From Pseudomonas monsensis (lineage in GTDB: Bacteria > Pseudomonadota > Gammaproteobacteria > Pseudomonadales > Pseudomonadaceae), in contig NZ_CP077087.1 of NCBI RefSeq assembly GCF_014268495.2, forward strand, positions 5,523,501-5,587,500: DNA of 64,000 nt, given 5' to 3'. This document shows, piece by piece, positions 42,181-51,173 of the stretch (the first letter of the stretch is position 1; each line of letters begins with the position of its first letter). The notes below the pieces were generated by a model that was not told the origin of the DNA, did not search any database, and was given only the letters and a program-made list of their open reading frames with translations. The translations under genes were made by a program, and so were the position numbers.

Positions 42181-42549
42181 ATGAAAAAACCAACACCCAA
42201 TCCCCCCGAAACAGACACCGACCCAACATCCCCGTACGCAACCATCGACAGCAAAAAACTCAACGAAGCGGCCGACCGCGCCCTCGACCACTACCTCAAA
42301 CCGACCATTCACATCATGGCGTCCACCCGCGTAGCTGAACCCATGTACCTCGCCAACCCGGTGTACGACACCGAATCCCTGCTGGCCAATGCTAGTGAAA
42401 CCCTGGGTTCGGTCACCGAGATGCTCAACAATTTCGCCGCCGTGCTGGACACCTCGCACCGCAAGACCGCGCTGGGTATTGCGCAAATCGTCATGCTGAG
42501 TGAGCTGGCGGTGAATCAGGCGCTGGATAATGTTCAGCCGGGGGCGTAA
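42181..42549 (+). CDS. DUF6124 (DUF3077-like) family protein
   Basis: A 122-residue soluble protein. The N-terminus is Pro/Thr-rich and polar. From residue 27 it is helical: KLNEAADRALDHYLKP, then ESLLANASETLGSVTEMLNN and ALGIAQIVMLSELAVNQAL. The family is small, limited largely to Pseudomonas and of unknown function; several paralogues per genome are usual. GGAG lies nine bases before the ATG. The gene is preceded by an unusually structured leader and followed by a terminator, so leader and protein form a self-contained unit. Confidence 0.8.
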   Translation: MKKPTPNPPETDTDPTSPYATIDSKKLNEAADRALDHYLKPTIHIMASTRVAEPMYLANPVYDTESLLANASETLGSVTEMLNNFAAVLDTSHRKTALGIAQIVMLSELAVNQALDNVQPGA

Positions 42550-42567
42550 TAACTGCCGCGCATAAAA

Positions 42568-42603
42568 AAATCCGATGCCCGTACAGGCATCGGATTCTTT
42601 TTG
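42568..42603 (+). terminator. Terminator after the DUF6124 gene
   Basis: AAATCCGATGCC pairs with GGCATCGGATTC around CGTACA, followed by TTTTT. Confidence 0.88.
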
Positions 42604-42641
42604 ATTGGGCCAAAGGTCAAACATGAACACAAAGTTATTAT

Positions 42642-43241
42642 TCAAACCGCTAGCGTCTTGCCATCCACCGCATCACCAATCTTCAGGAAATGCCCGCCCG
42701 CCACGTGGTGCAAAGTACGCAAACCATCATGCCCCTCGAAATGCCAACGCCCCTCACTGAACACTCGCTCGTCGGCGTGGGCGGCGATGACTTCGGCGAG
42801 GAACAGGTCGTATTGCTCGTGGTTGCGCGGTTCTGGCAGCAAACGGCATTCGAGCCAGGCGACGCAGCCCTCAAGCAGCGGCGCTTCGACTTGTTCACCG
42901 GCAAAGGTCTGCAAGCCGTAAGCCTGAAACTTGTCTTGCCCTTGGGTCTGGCTGATTTCCAGGCCCGACGTATTGCCGACGGTTTGCACGATGTCGGCCT
43001 GATTGGCGCACGGGACGTTGAGCACAAAGGTGCCGGACGCTTCGAGCAACTGGCGGGTCCAGGTGGACTTATCGAGAACGACCGCGACTTTCGGCGGTTC
43101 GAAATCCAGCGGCATCGCCCAGGCGGCGGCCATGATGTTGCGCTTGCCATCATGGGCGGCGCTGACCAGCACGGTCGGCCCGTGGTTGAGCAAACGGTAG
43201 GCTTTGTTCAGGGGCACCGGGCGGCGGTGGGAATCGCTCAT
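42642..43241 (-). CDS. Flavin reductase-like protein (FMN-binding split barrel)
   Basis: A 199-residue protein of the flavin reductase-like family. The N-terminal half contains TVLVSAAHDGKRNIMAAAW and the FMN-contacting PPKVAVVLDKSTWT, and FVLNVPC follows. Such proteins bind FMN and serve as NAD(P)H:flavin reductases or partners of monooxygenases; the partner is not in the window. The start at 43241 begins MSDSHRRPVPLNKAY; the region upstream in frame runs into a REPIN and is not coding. GGAGC precedes the start. Confidence 0.85.
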   Translation of the reverse strand: MSDSHRRPVPLNKAYRLLNHGPTVLVSAAHDGKRNIMAAAWAMPLDFEPPKVAVVLDKSTWTRQLLEASGTFVLNVPCANQADIVQTVGNTSGLEISQTQGQDKFQAYGLQTFAGEQVEAPLLEGCVAWLECRLLPEPRNHEQYDLFLAEVIAAHADERVFSEGRWHFEGHDGLRTLHHVAGGHFLKIGDAVDGKTLAV

Positions 43242-43311
43242 GGGGATCAGCTCCGGGGGAAAAGGAGCCGATTGTAGCGCCAGACCACAGAAAGAAGGCG
43301 GGCGAAAAACC

Positions 43312-43400
43312 TGTGGGAGCGAGCTTGCTCGCGAAGGCGAAAGGTCAGTCACATCAATGTTGAATGACACACCGCTTTCGCGAGCAAGCTCGCTCCCACA
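43312..43400. repeat. REPIN
   Basis: TGTGGGAGCGAGCTTGCTCG and CGAGCAAGCTCGCTCCCACA face each other across about 50 bases. It lies between two genes on the same strand. Confidence 0.88.
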
Positions 43401-43415
43401 AGGGATCAGTACAGG

Positions 43416-44732
43416 TCAGTGAGTCAGTTGATTGGCGAACTGGCCGACGGCATCCACCACTTTCTGCGCGCCGTCCTGAATCTCGACAATCACCGCCCCC
43501 GCCTCTGCCGCCAGCGCCAGGCCTTGTTCGGCCTGCAGCTTGCCATCGGTCATCAGGGCCACGGCGTTGCGCGCCATTTCCTGGTTCTGCCGCACCACAC
43601 CGACGATCTCTTCAGTCGCCTGACTGGTGCGCGACGCCAGTTGCCGCACTTCGTCGGCCACCACCGCAAAGCCGCGACCCTGTTCACCGGCGCGGGCCGC
43701 TTCGATGGCGGCGTTGAGCGCCAGCAGGTTGGTTTGCTCGGCAATACCGCTGATGGTCTTGACGATGGTGCCGATCACCTGCGACTGCTCGTTCAACGCT
43801 TCGATGCCCTCACCGGCAGCTTGCATGTGTCGCGACAGATCACGCATCACGTTCACCGCTTCAGTGACCACGGTGGTACCACGTTGCGCGGTGCTGTCGG
43901 TTTGCTGCGAGGTGCTGTAGGCAATGCTCGCCGCGTCGGCAACCGCTTGTTCGCGATTGACCTGATCGGTGATCACCGTGGCGAACTTCACCACTTTGTA
44001 CAGTTTGTTGTTGGCATCGAGCACCGGGTTGTAGGACGCCTCCAGCCACACCGTACGACCATGGCTGTCGACCCGCTTGAAGCGCTCGGCGACGAACTCA
44101 CCGTTGTTCAGACGACGCCAGAAGTTCTGGTACTCGGCGCTGTTGTACTCCTCAGGCAGACAGAACATCCGGTGATGCTTGCCCTTGATCTGCGCCAGGC
44201 TGTAACCCATGCCGCTGAGGAAGCGTTCGTTGGCGTTGAGCACGTTGCCGTTGAGGTCGAACTCGATCACCGCCGTGGAGCGCACCAGCGCACCGATCAG
44301 GTTTTCATGTTCGCGGGAAGCTTCGATGGTGCGGGTCAGGTCGCTGGAGAAGATCGAGAAATGCCTGATCCGCCCGTCCGAGGAACGCACCGGCTGCACA
44401 ATCGAACGCAGCCACGCCTCCTCGCCATTACCGCGCATCAGGCGCACGGCCCCGGCGAAATGTTCACCACGGGTCAGCGCAGCCTTGAAACGATGATGGA
44501 ACTCATCGGCCTTCACATGCGCCGGGACAATGTCCTCAATCGCACGGCCAATCAGGTCGTGGCTTTTGTAGAGCATCTCGTTGAGGAAGTTCTGGTTGAC
44601 CGACTGCACGCGTCCGTCGGGCTCCAGAGTCAGCACCAGCATCTCGCTTTCCAGGCTGTCCTTGACTTGAAGGAGGCTGGACAGTTCTTCACGAAGAGCG
44701 GCCAGCTCTTGCTTCAGGCGTTTGTTGAACAT
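43416..44732 (-). CDS. Soluble PAS-PAS methyl-accepting protein, BdlA-like
   Basis: A 438-residue cytoplasmic chemoreceptor. After an N-terminal coiled coil (about 1-30) come two PAS domains (about 30-145 and 150-265; EPDGRVQSVNQNFLNEM and DLNGNVLNANERFLSGMGY) and a signalling domain with EQTNLLALNAAIEAARAGEQ and GFAVVADEVRQLASRT. There is no membrane segment. The layout and length match the biofilm-dispersion regulator BdlA and Aer-type sensors. The PAS domains lack the LOV cysteine motif NCRFLQ, so it is not the missing light sensor of the litR operon. The signal could be redox or heme. Confidence 0.88.
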   Translation of the reverse strand: MFNKRLKQELAALREELSSLLQVKDSLESEMLVLTLEPDGRVQSVNQNFLNEMLYKSHDLIGRAIEDIVPAHVKADEFHHRFKAALTRGEHFAGAVRLMRGNGEEAWLRSIVQPVRSSDGRIRHFSIFSSDLTRTIEASREHENLIGALVRSTAVIEFDLNGNVLNANERFLSGMGYSLAQIKGKHHRMFCLPEEYNSAEYQNFWRRLNNGEFVAERFKRVDSHGRTVWLEASYNPVLDANNKLYKVVKFATVITDQVNREQAVADAASIAYSTSQQTDSTAQRGTTVVTEAVNVMRDLSRHMQAAGEGIEALNEQSQVIGTIVKTISGIAEQTNLLALNAAIEAARAGEQGRGFAVVADEVRQLASRTSQATEEIVGVVRQNQEMARNAVALMTDGKLQAEQGLALAAEAGAVIVEIQDGAQKVVDAVGQFANQLTH

Positions 44733-44847
44733 GGGAAAGTACCGATGGCTGGGTAGAAAGCGGGATGCAGCCTAACCATCGGCCTTGGAAAAGTTTTCTG
44801 AAGAGCGATTGCGACCCGTCAGTCGAAAAAAGTCATGGCGTTTACAG

Positions 44848-46161
44848 TCAGGCAGTTCCCGCCACCTGACACGGGCCCGTGCGCGGCATCCGCGAACCGA
44901 AATAAGCCGCGCTGACAACGCCAACCACGCCCATCACCGCACAGAACATCACACAGATCCACGGACTCCACGGCATCAGCCCGATCAGCAATAGCGGGGT
45001 GATGCTCGCCCACGCGGCGTAGGCAATGTTGTAGGTGAAGGAAATGCCCGACACGCGAATACGCGCCGGGAACAGCCCCACCATCACCGAAGGCACCGCA
45101 CCGACTACGCCGCAGGCAAGACCGGCCACGGCGTAAGCCAGACCGACCCAATTGCCGCCCATGATCAGGCAGCCGTAAAGCACGCCAATGCCCAGCGGCA
45201 GCAGCAGGCTATAGAGCATCACCGTGCGCCAGGCGCCCAGACGGTCGACCAGCAGCCCGGCGATTACACAGCCGATATTGAGGAACACGATGCCCAACGC
45301 GCTGAGGGCAAACGTATGGCTGGCGGTCATGCCGAAGGTTTTCTGCATCATGGTCGGCGTAATGACCACGAACACCACCACTGCCGAGGTCAACACGCAG
45401 GTCAGCAACATGGCCGGCAACATCGCCAGACGATGCTCGCGCAGCACGGTGCGCAACGGCAGTTCGACCCGCGCTTCGCGCTGCGCTTCCATGGCCATGA
45501 ACACCGGGGTTTCGCTCAACCAGCGGCGCAGGTACACGCCAATCACGCCGAACACGCCACCGAGCAGGAACGGATAACGCCAGGCGTAATCGAGGATTTC
45601 CGCCGGGGTGAACACTTGGGCAAGGAAGGTCGCGGTCAACGCGCCAATCAAGTAACCGAACGTCAGCCCGGCCTGCAAAAAGCCCAAGGCATAACCGCGA
45701 TGGCCGGCAGGCGCGTGTTCGGCGACAAACACCCAGGCACTCGGCACCTCTCCGCCCACCGCCGCGCCTTGCAGAATGCGCAGCGCCAGCAACAGCAACG
45801 GCGCGAAATAACCGATCTGCGCATAGGTCGGCATGATGCCGATCAGCAGACACGGCAGCGCCATCATCAGGATGCTCAGGCTGAAGACTTTCTTGCGCCC
45901 GAGTTTGTCGGCGAAATGCGCCATCAGAATCCCGCCCAGCGGCCGCGCCAGATAACCGGTGACGAAAATCCCGAAGCTTTGCAGCAACCGCAGCCACTCG
46001 GGCATTTCGGGCGGGAAGAACAACTGGCTGAGGGTCAGGGCGAAGAACACGAAAATGATGAAATCGTAGATCTCCAGCGCCCCGCCAAGGGCCGCAAGGC
46101 CGAGGGTCTTGTAGTCGGAACGGCTGAACGGTGCCGGTCGGGCTGTGGATTGGACAGTCAT
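44848..46161 (-). CDS. MFS transporter of the metabolite:H+ symporter group
   Basis: A 437-residue inner-membrane transporter. Characteristic stretches are GGALEIYDFIIFVFFALTL in the first segment, ARPLGGILMAHFADKLGRKK between segments 2 and 3, and the loop RILQGAAVGGEVPSAW before segment 5, as in the citrate/alpha-ketoglutarate/proline symporters. The substrate is unknown, probably a small carboxylate or betaine. The start at 46161 begins MTVQSTARP; the longer frame is less likely. It diverges from the short-chain fatty acid transporter gene. Confidence 0.88.
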   Translation of the reverse strand: MTVQSTARPAPFSRSDYKTLGLAALGGALEIYDFIIFVFFALTLSQLFFPPEMPEWLRLLQSFGIFVTGYLARPLGGILMAHFADKLGRKKVFSLSILMMALPCLLIGIMPTYAQIGYFAPLLLLALRILQGAAVGGEVPSAWVFVAEHAPAGHRGYALGFLQAGLTFGYLIGALTATFLAQVFTPAEILDYAWRYPFLLGGVFGVIGVYLRRWLSETPVFMAMEAQREARVELPLRTVLREHRLAMLPAMLLTCVLTSAVVVFVVITPTMMQKTFGMTASHTFALSALGIVFLNIGCVIAGLLVDRLGAWRTVMLYSLLLPLGIGVLYGCLIMGGNWVGLAYAVAGLACGVVGAVPSVMVGLFPARIRVSGISFTYNIAYAAWASITPLLLIGLMPWSPWICVMFCAVMGVVGVVSAAYFGSRMPRTGPCQVAGTA

Positions 46162-46420
46162 GGCAAAGCACTCTGGCAGGCAAAAAACCAAGGCGCTCAT
46201 GGTCTACGCAAAAGCACGGATGGACAACCCGTTAGACCATAGTCCCGGTTTTGCAAAACCTGCTCACAAAGCCTTGGCAGTTGAATTACTGTTATCGCCT
46301 GTCCTGCCAGGTGAACCACCATCGGCAAGTCATGCCGAGATCCTTGCAGGCTCACGCCTACAGGGGATATGTGTTTCGTCCGCAAGACCACAATAACCAT
46401 AAAAATCCGAGGTACTTCCT

Positions 46421-47839
46421 GTGGCCGTTGATATCGAAGATAGCCGCTCTGCGCGCTTTGCCTTGCGCTGTTCAAGCTTTGCCGAACGCTGGTTTCCCGA
46501 CTCCTGGGTATTCGCCGCATTGGCGGTGATCATCGTTGCGCTCGCCACCCTGGCCATGGGCGCCAAACCCACCGATGCCGCGATGGCGTTCGGTGACGGG
46601 TTCTGGAGCCTGATTCCGTTCACCATGCAAATGGCCTTCGTGGTGATCGGCGGCTATGTGGTCGCCAGTTCCCCGCCCGCAGTGAAACTGATTGATCGTC
46701 TGGCGCGGATCCCGAAAAACGGGCGCTCCGCGGTGGCCTGGGTCGCGTTGATCTCGATGGTCGCGTCCCTGCTCAACTGGGGTCTGTCGCTGGTGTTCGG
46801 CGGCTTGCTGGTACGCGCCCTCGCCCGCCGTACCGATCTGAACATGGATTACCGTGCCGCTGGCGCCGCTGCCTATCTGGGCCTTGGCGCCGTGTGGGCC
46901 TTGGGTCTGTCATCGTCGGCCGCACAGTTACAGGCCAACCCGGCCAGCCTGCCGCCGTCGATCCTGTCGATCACCGGGGTGATCCCGTTCACCGAAACCA
47001 TTTTCCTCTGGCAGTCCGGCGTGATGCTGCTGGCCCTGATCGTGGTCTCGATCATCATCGCCTACGCCACCGCACCCGGCCCCCATTCGGCACGAGACGC
47101 CAAGGCCTGCGGCATCGACCCGGCCTTCAACCTGCCACCGCTGCAACCGCGCACGCGCCCTGGCGAATGGCTGGAGCACAGTCCGCTGCTGATCATCGTG
47201 CTGGTGCTGCTGGCGGCGGGGTGGCTGTTCCACGAATTCTCGACCAAACCGGCGATTACCGCGATTTCCGGCCTCAACACCTACAACTTCCTGTTCATCA
47301 TGCTCGGTGCGTTGCTGCACTGGCGTCCGCGCAGTTTCCTCGACGCCGTGGCCCGCGCCGTGCCGACCACCACCGGCGTGCTGATCCAGTTCCCGCTGTA
47401 CGGCTCGATTGCCGCATTGATGACCACGGTCAAAGGCACCGACGCGCAAACCCTGGCGCATCACATTTCGACATTCTTCGTCAGCATCGCCTCCCACGAC
47501 ACCTATGCGCTGTTGATGGGTGTGTACTCGGCGATTCTCGGGTTCTTCATTCCGTCCGGCGGCGGCAAATGGATCATCGAGGCGCCGTACGTGATGCAGG
47601 TCGCCAATGATCTGCAATACCACCTCGGCTGGGCGGTGCAGATCTACAACGCTGCCGAAGCGCTGCCGAACCTGATCAACCCGTTCTACATGCTGCCGTT
47701 ACTGGGTGTACTCGGGCTGAAGGCCCGGGATCTGATCGGCTTCTCGTTTGTGCAATTGCTGGTGCACACGCCACTGGTGTTGCTGTTGCTGTGGGCGCTG
47801 GGAACGACATTGGCGTATACGCCGCCGGTGATGCCGTAA
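46421..47839 (+). CDS. Short-chain fatty acid transporter, AtoE type
   Basis: A 472-residue membrane protein of the AtoE/TIGR00366 family, thought to import short-chain fatty acids such as butyrate or acetoacetate. Typical stretches are FTMQMAFVVIGGYVVASSP, SLVFGGLLVRAL and FFIPSGGGKWIIEAP near the C-terminus. The start is GTG at 46421 with GAGG eight bases upstream. No atoDAB genes are nearby, so it works with enzymes encoded elsewhere. Confidence 0.9.
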   Translation: MAVDIEDSRSARFALRCSSFAERWFPDSWVFAALAVIIVALATLAMGAKPTDAAMAFGDGFWSLIPFTMQMAFVVIGGYVVASSPPAVKLIDRLARIPKNGRSAVAWVALISMVASLLNWGLSLVFGGLLVRALARRTDLNMDYRAAGAAAYLGLGAVWALGLSSSAAQLQANPASLPPSILSITGVIPFTETIFLWQSGVMLLALIVVSIIIAYATAPGPHSARDAKACGIDPAFNLPPLQPRTRPGEWLEHSPLLIIVLVLLAAGWLFHEFSTKPAITAISGLNTYNFLFIMLGALLHWRPRSFLDAVARAVPTTTGVLIQFPLYGSIAALMTTVKGTDAQTLAHHISTFFVSIASHDTYALLMGVYSAILGFFIPSGGGKWIIEAPYVMQVANDLQYHLGWAVQIYNAAEALPNLINPFYMLPLLGVLGLKARDLIGFSFVQLLVHTPLVLLLLWALGTTLAYTPPVMP

Positions 47840-47860
47840 GTCAGAAGCAACACATACCCG

Positions 47861-47886
47861 GTGGGAGCCAGCCAGTTGGCTCCCAC
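47861..47886. repeat. Single REP-like hairpin
   Basis: GTGGGAGCCA and TGGCTCCCAC form a perfect 10-base stem. It is a solitary variant (AGCCAGC instead of AGCGAGC). Confidence 0.7.
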
Positions 47887-47988
47887 ATTTGTTCCGTGGC
47901 GGCATCAAGTCGTCACCCAACCGTCACATTCAATTGTTAGCGTCCGCCCGAAACATACTGAAACAATTAAGTAAAAACGGGCTGACAG

Positions 47989-49683
47989 ATGAAAGACGAA
48001 ACAGACGCCACTGACGCACCTGAATCCGACCAACCCTCCGACACCAGCCGCCGCCGCTTCCTCGGCGGGGTCGCGGTACTCGGGGTGGGCGCGACGCTCG
48101 CCGGATGCGGCAACGCCAGCGATCAGCCCGGCAAACCGGCGGAGCACCCGCTGACCCCGGCCGAGCTGGACAAGGCCCTGCGCGACCAGGTGAAAACCGT
48201 GGTGGTGATTTACGCCGAGAACCGTAGCTTCAATAACCTGTTCGGCGACTTCCCCGGTGTTGAAAAGCCGCTGTCGGCGCTCAAACCTGCCGACTATCAA
48301 CAACGTGATCGCGATGGCTCGCTGCTGCAAACCTTGCCGCCCGTCTGGGGCGGCGTGCTGCAGATCGGCCCGCAAACCCTCGATGGCGTGACCTACCCCA
48401 GCGCTACCCAGTTCCAGGAAAACCTGCCCAACGCGCCGTTTGCCCTCAAAGGCCCGAATGGCGAAGACCTGCCATTCGGCCTGGTCACCCGCGACCTGTG
48501 GCACGTGTTCTATCAGAACCAGATGCAGATCAACGGTGGCAAGAACGACGGTTTCGTCGCCTGGGCCGATTCCGGTGGCCTGACCATGGGCCACTATGCA
48601 CAGAGCCGTTACTCGCTGCGCCTGTGGGATGTCGCGCAGGAGTTCGTGCTGTGCGACAACTTCTTCCAGGGTGCCTTCGGTGGCTCGTTCCTCAATCACC
48701 AGTACCTGATCAGCGCCACCGCGCCGTTCTATCCGGACGCGGCCAATTCGGTGGCCAAGTCGCAGATTGCCACGCTGCAAAGCGCCGATCCCGCCGACCC
48801 GCGCCTCAAGCCGCTGGAGCAATCGCCGGCGAGCGCCATGAGCGGGCCGCCACAATTCGGCCCGAGCGCGCTGACCCCGGATGGCTTCGGCGTCAACACC
48901 CTTGCTCCGCCCTACTGGCCGACGTGGATTCGCGACCCGGAGCGCCCGGCGTATTCCAAACCGGATCTGCCCAACGTGCTGGTGCCACAGACCCACGAGC
49001 ACATCGGCGACAAGCTGTCGAAGAAAAACGTCGACTGGGCGTGGTATGCCGGGGCCTGGCAGGCGACGCTGGAGCAGTACAAGGATTCCGGCGGCATTCC
49101 GAAAATCCCGAACTTCCAGTATCACCACCAGCCGTTCAACTACTTCAAGCAACAAGGTCCGGAAAACCCGCAGGAGCGCAACAAACGCCTGCGCGATGCC
49201 GGTCTGGGGGAGGAGTCGAGTACCAACAAGTTCTTCGCCGATGCCGAGGCCGGCAAGCTGCCGGCGGTCACGTTCTATAAGCCTCAAGGCAACCTGAACA
49301 TGCACGCCGGTTACGCCGACGTGGCGTCCGGGGATCGGCACATCGTTCGCGCCCTGAAGGTGCTGCGCGAAAGCCCGCAGTGGAAAAACATGGTGGTGAT
49401 CGTCACCGTCGATGAAAACGGCGGCTGGTGGGATCACGTCGCGCCGCCCAAGGGCGATCGTTGGGGGCCGGGGTCGCGGGTGCCGGCGCTGGTGGTGTCG
49501 CCGTTCGCCCGCAAGGGCACGGTGGATCATACGGTCTACGACACGGCGTCGATCCTGCGCCTGATTACCCGGGTGTTCCAGCTCGAAACCCTCGACGGTC
49601 TCAAGCAGCGTGACGAGGCAATGATCGCACGTGGCCAGCAACCCATGGGCGACTTGACCAACGCCCTGCACTTTCCGGCCTGA
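47989..49683 (+). CDS. Tat-exported acid phosphatase, AcpA/phosphoesterase family
   Basis: A 564-residue enzyme of the phosphoesterase family that includes acid phosphatase AcpA and phospholipase C. The N-terminus has the twin-arginine motif SRRRFLGG (residues 20-27) and LAGC at residue 40, so it is exported folded and may be lipid anchored. Metal and active-site stretches are YAENRSFNNLFGDFPG near residue 74, LNMHAGYADV and TVDENGGWWDHVAPPKGDR in the last third. It likely releases phosphate from phosphomonoesters outside the cytoplasm. It may be coexpressed with the secreted protein gene 120 bases downstream. Confidence 0.87.
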   Translation: MKDETDATDAPESDQPSDTSRRRFLGGVAVLGVGATLAGCGNASDQPGKPAEHPLTPAELDKALRDQVKTVVVIYAENRSFNNLFGDFPGVEKPLSALKPADYQQRDRDGSLLQTLPPVWGGVLQIGPQTLDGVTYPSATQFQENLPNAPFALKGPNGEDLPFGLVTRDLWHVFYQNQMQINGGKNDGFVAWADSGGLTMGHYAQSRYSLRLWDVAQEFVLCDNFFQGAFGGSFLNHQYLISATAPFYPDAANSVAKSQIATLQSADPADPRLKPLEQSPASAMSGPPQFGPSALTPDGFGVNTLAPPYWPTWIRDPERPAYSKPDLPNVLVPQTHEHIGDKLSKKNVDWAWYAGAWQATLEQYKDSGGIPKIPNFQYHHQPFNYFKQQGPENPQERNKRLRDAGLGEESSTNKFFADAEAGKLPAVTFYKPQGNLNMHAGYADVASGDRHIVRALKVLRESPQWKNMVVIVTVDENGGWWDHVAPPKGDRWGPGSRVPALVVSPFARKGTVDHTVYDTASILRLITRVFQLETLDGLKQRDEAMIARGQQPMGDLTNALHFPA

Positions 49684-49803
49684 AACCCGGTCCTGCGGGC
49701 TGACGCAAAAATCCGTGAATGACGGCTTCTCTGTGCAACACGGCTGATCCAATATGAAGCGCCCCCGACTCGCGGGGGAACCCACGCTGAAAAGGATCTG
49801 AGC

Positions 49804-50991
49804 ATGTTCAAACTCGCAGGACTTACCCCCGCCGCACTGGCTCTGGCTGCGTTCACACTGAGCGCAGCCGCCCACGCCGATGTCGATCTGAAGCTGGGCA
49901 GCACCGAACGCGTCACCCGCCTCTTTGCCTTTCCCAACAACTGCAACGTGATCTGCTTCCGCAACTGGACGCTGGAACAGACCGTCGCGCATTACCTGAG
50001 CCAAAGCGTGCAACGCGACGGCTACACCAATGCCAAGGTGCTGGTGAAGAATGATAACGGGCAGATTTACGCCGAGATCAGCGGCGTGCCCAAAGGCTAC
50101 GACAAGCCGCTGTCAGCGCTGCTCGATGCCGGCGACCTGGCGTATACCGGCGCCAGCAAGCTCAATGCCGATGGCAAATGGGCGTATAGCTGGTATCTGT
50201 TCCTGCCACTGGGCATGGCCCTGGAAAACCGCAAGAGCGTCGAACTGCTGCACTTCCCGCCGGATTACTCGCTGACCCAGGCCCAGGATTATCTGCGCTC
50301 GAACACCACCGATCGCTGGGCCACGCTGCTGACCGTCAACGGCATCCCGGCTGAGCAGACGCCGGCCTATCAGACCATCATCGACATCGCCCCGATCGCC
50401 GCGCCATCGAACGCGGGCAGTGATCTGGAAGGTGTGTACGACTACTTCAAGGATTACCAGACCACCCTGGTCAAGCAGTTCAGCCAGACCGGCAACGGCA
50501 CGACGCTGCCGATGGTCGCGTTCGGCGCGCCGGTGCGTAACTGGATCAAGCAGCAATATGGGCCGACGGTGAATGTGCTGGGCCTGGCGACCATCAGCCC
50601 GAGCGCTGGCGTGAAAGTCCCGGTGCTGGGGTCGAACCACCCGAGTTACATCTGGTACGCCGCCGACCCGAAAAGCTACACCGGCGACGATGCACAAGCC
50701 AAGGCTGACGCCGCAGGCCTGAAAGTCATGGGCCAGGATTTGAGCGCGGCCTGCTGGCAGGCTGGCATGGGCAGCAAACCGGGCACGGATCCTTCGACGC
50801 TGCTCAACAGCTGCACGCAAACCTGGCAAGTCACGCAGAAAGTCAAAACCTGCGAACTGTTTTACACCTCGATTCGCAACTTGAGTCAGCAAGACGCTGC
50901 CGCCAAGTGCGCCTCCACGCCAATCAAAGCGCAATTGCAGCAACTGAAGGCGCCGTTGCCCGACGCCGTGGTACCTGCACCGCACCTGTAA
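49804..50991 (+). CDS. Secreted protein of unknown function next to the acid phosphatase
   Basis: A 395-residue protein with a normal Sec signal peptide cut near residue 25 (AHA before DVDLK). Several cysteines (NNCNVICF; later CWQAG, NSCTQTW, KTCELF, AKCAS) suggest disulfides in the periplasm or outside. The segments are hydrophilic with many aromatic residues and no membrane span. I do not recognise the family. AAGGATCTGAGC precedes the ATG. Its position directly behind acpA suggests a partner role, but nothing in the sequence proves this. A very stable hairpin follows. Confidence 0.7.
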   Translation: MFKLAGLTPAALALAAFTLSAAAHADVDLKLGSTERVTRLFAFPNNCNVICFRNWTLEQTVAHYLSQSVQRDGYTNAKVLVKNDNGQIYAEISGVPKGYDKPLSALLDAGDLAYTGASKLNADGKWAYSWYLFLPLGMALENRKSVELLHFPPDYSLTQAQDYLRSNTTDRWATLLTVNGIPAEQTPAYQTIIDIAPIAAPSNAGSDLEGVYDYFKDYQTTLVKQFSQTGNGTTLPMVAFGAPVRNWIKQQYGPTVNVLGLATISPSAGVKVPVLGSNHPSYIWYAADPKSYTGDDAQAKADAAGLKVMGQDLSAACWQAGMGSKPGTDPSTLLNSCTQTWQVTQKVKTCELFYTSIRNLSQQDAAAKCASTPIKAQLQQLKAPLPDAVVPAPHL

Positions 50992-51005
50992 TCGTAGAGG
51001 CTTGA

Positions 51006-51035
51006 TTCCCGTGTCAGCCCTGGCTGACGCGGGAA
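51006..51035. terminator. Very stable hairpin without a T run
   Basis: TTCCCGTGTCAGCC pairs with GGCTGACGCGGGAA, a 14-base-pair stem with one G-T position and a two-base centre. It lies 15 bases after the stop of the secreted protein gene. It may end transcription or stabilise the 3' end of the mRNA. Confidence 0.55.
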
Positions 51036-51049
51036 AGCGTCTATATCGC

Positions 51050-51065
51050 CTGTCAGATCTGACAG
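51050..51065. promoter_or_regulatory. Lux-box-like perfect palindrome
   Basis: CTGTCAGATCTGACAG is exactly self-complementary and has the CT-N12-AG form of LuxR-type (LasR/RhlR) operators. It lies about 108 bases before the SET-domain gene. A TTATAC (51074-51079) follows at about the distance expected if the box overlapped the -35 region. Confidence 0.5.
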
Positions 51066-51173
51066 TAGACCGGTTATACCTGTTACGCGAAGATTGGATC
51101 CAAATTGAAACACAGCAGCACTGACAGGACGTCAACCCAAGGAAGTCGCAAGCACCTTGCGACAAGGATCGTT

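Noticed and set aside
43416..44732. PAS receptor as the LOV-type light sensor of the litR operon
   Set aside because: Neither PAS domain contains the flavin-binding cysteine motif NCRFLQ.
47905..50013. A 702-codon minus-strand frame opposite the acid phosphatase
   Set aside because: The plus-strand gene has the Tat signal and all family motifs; the antisense frame has none.
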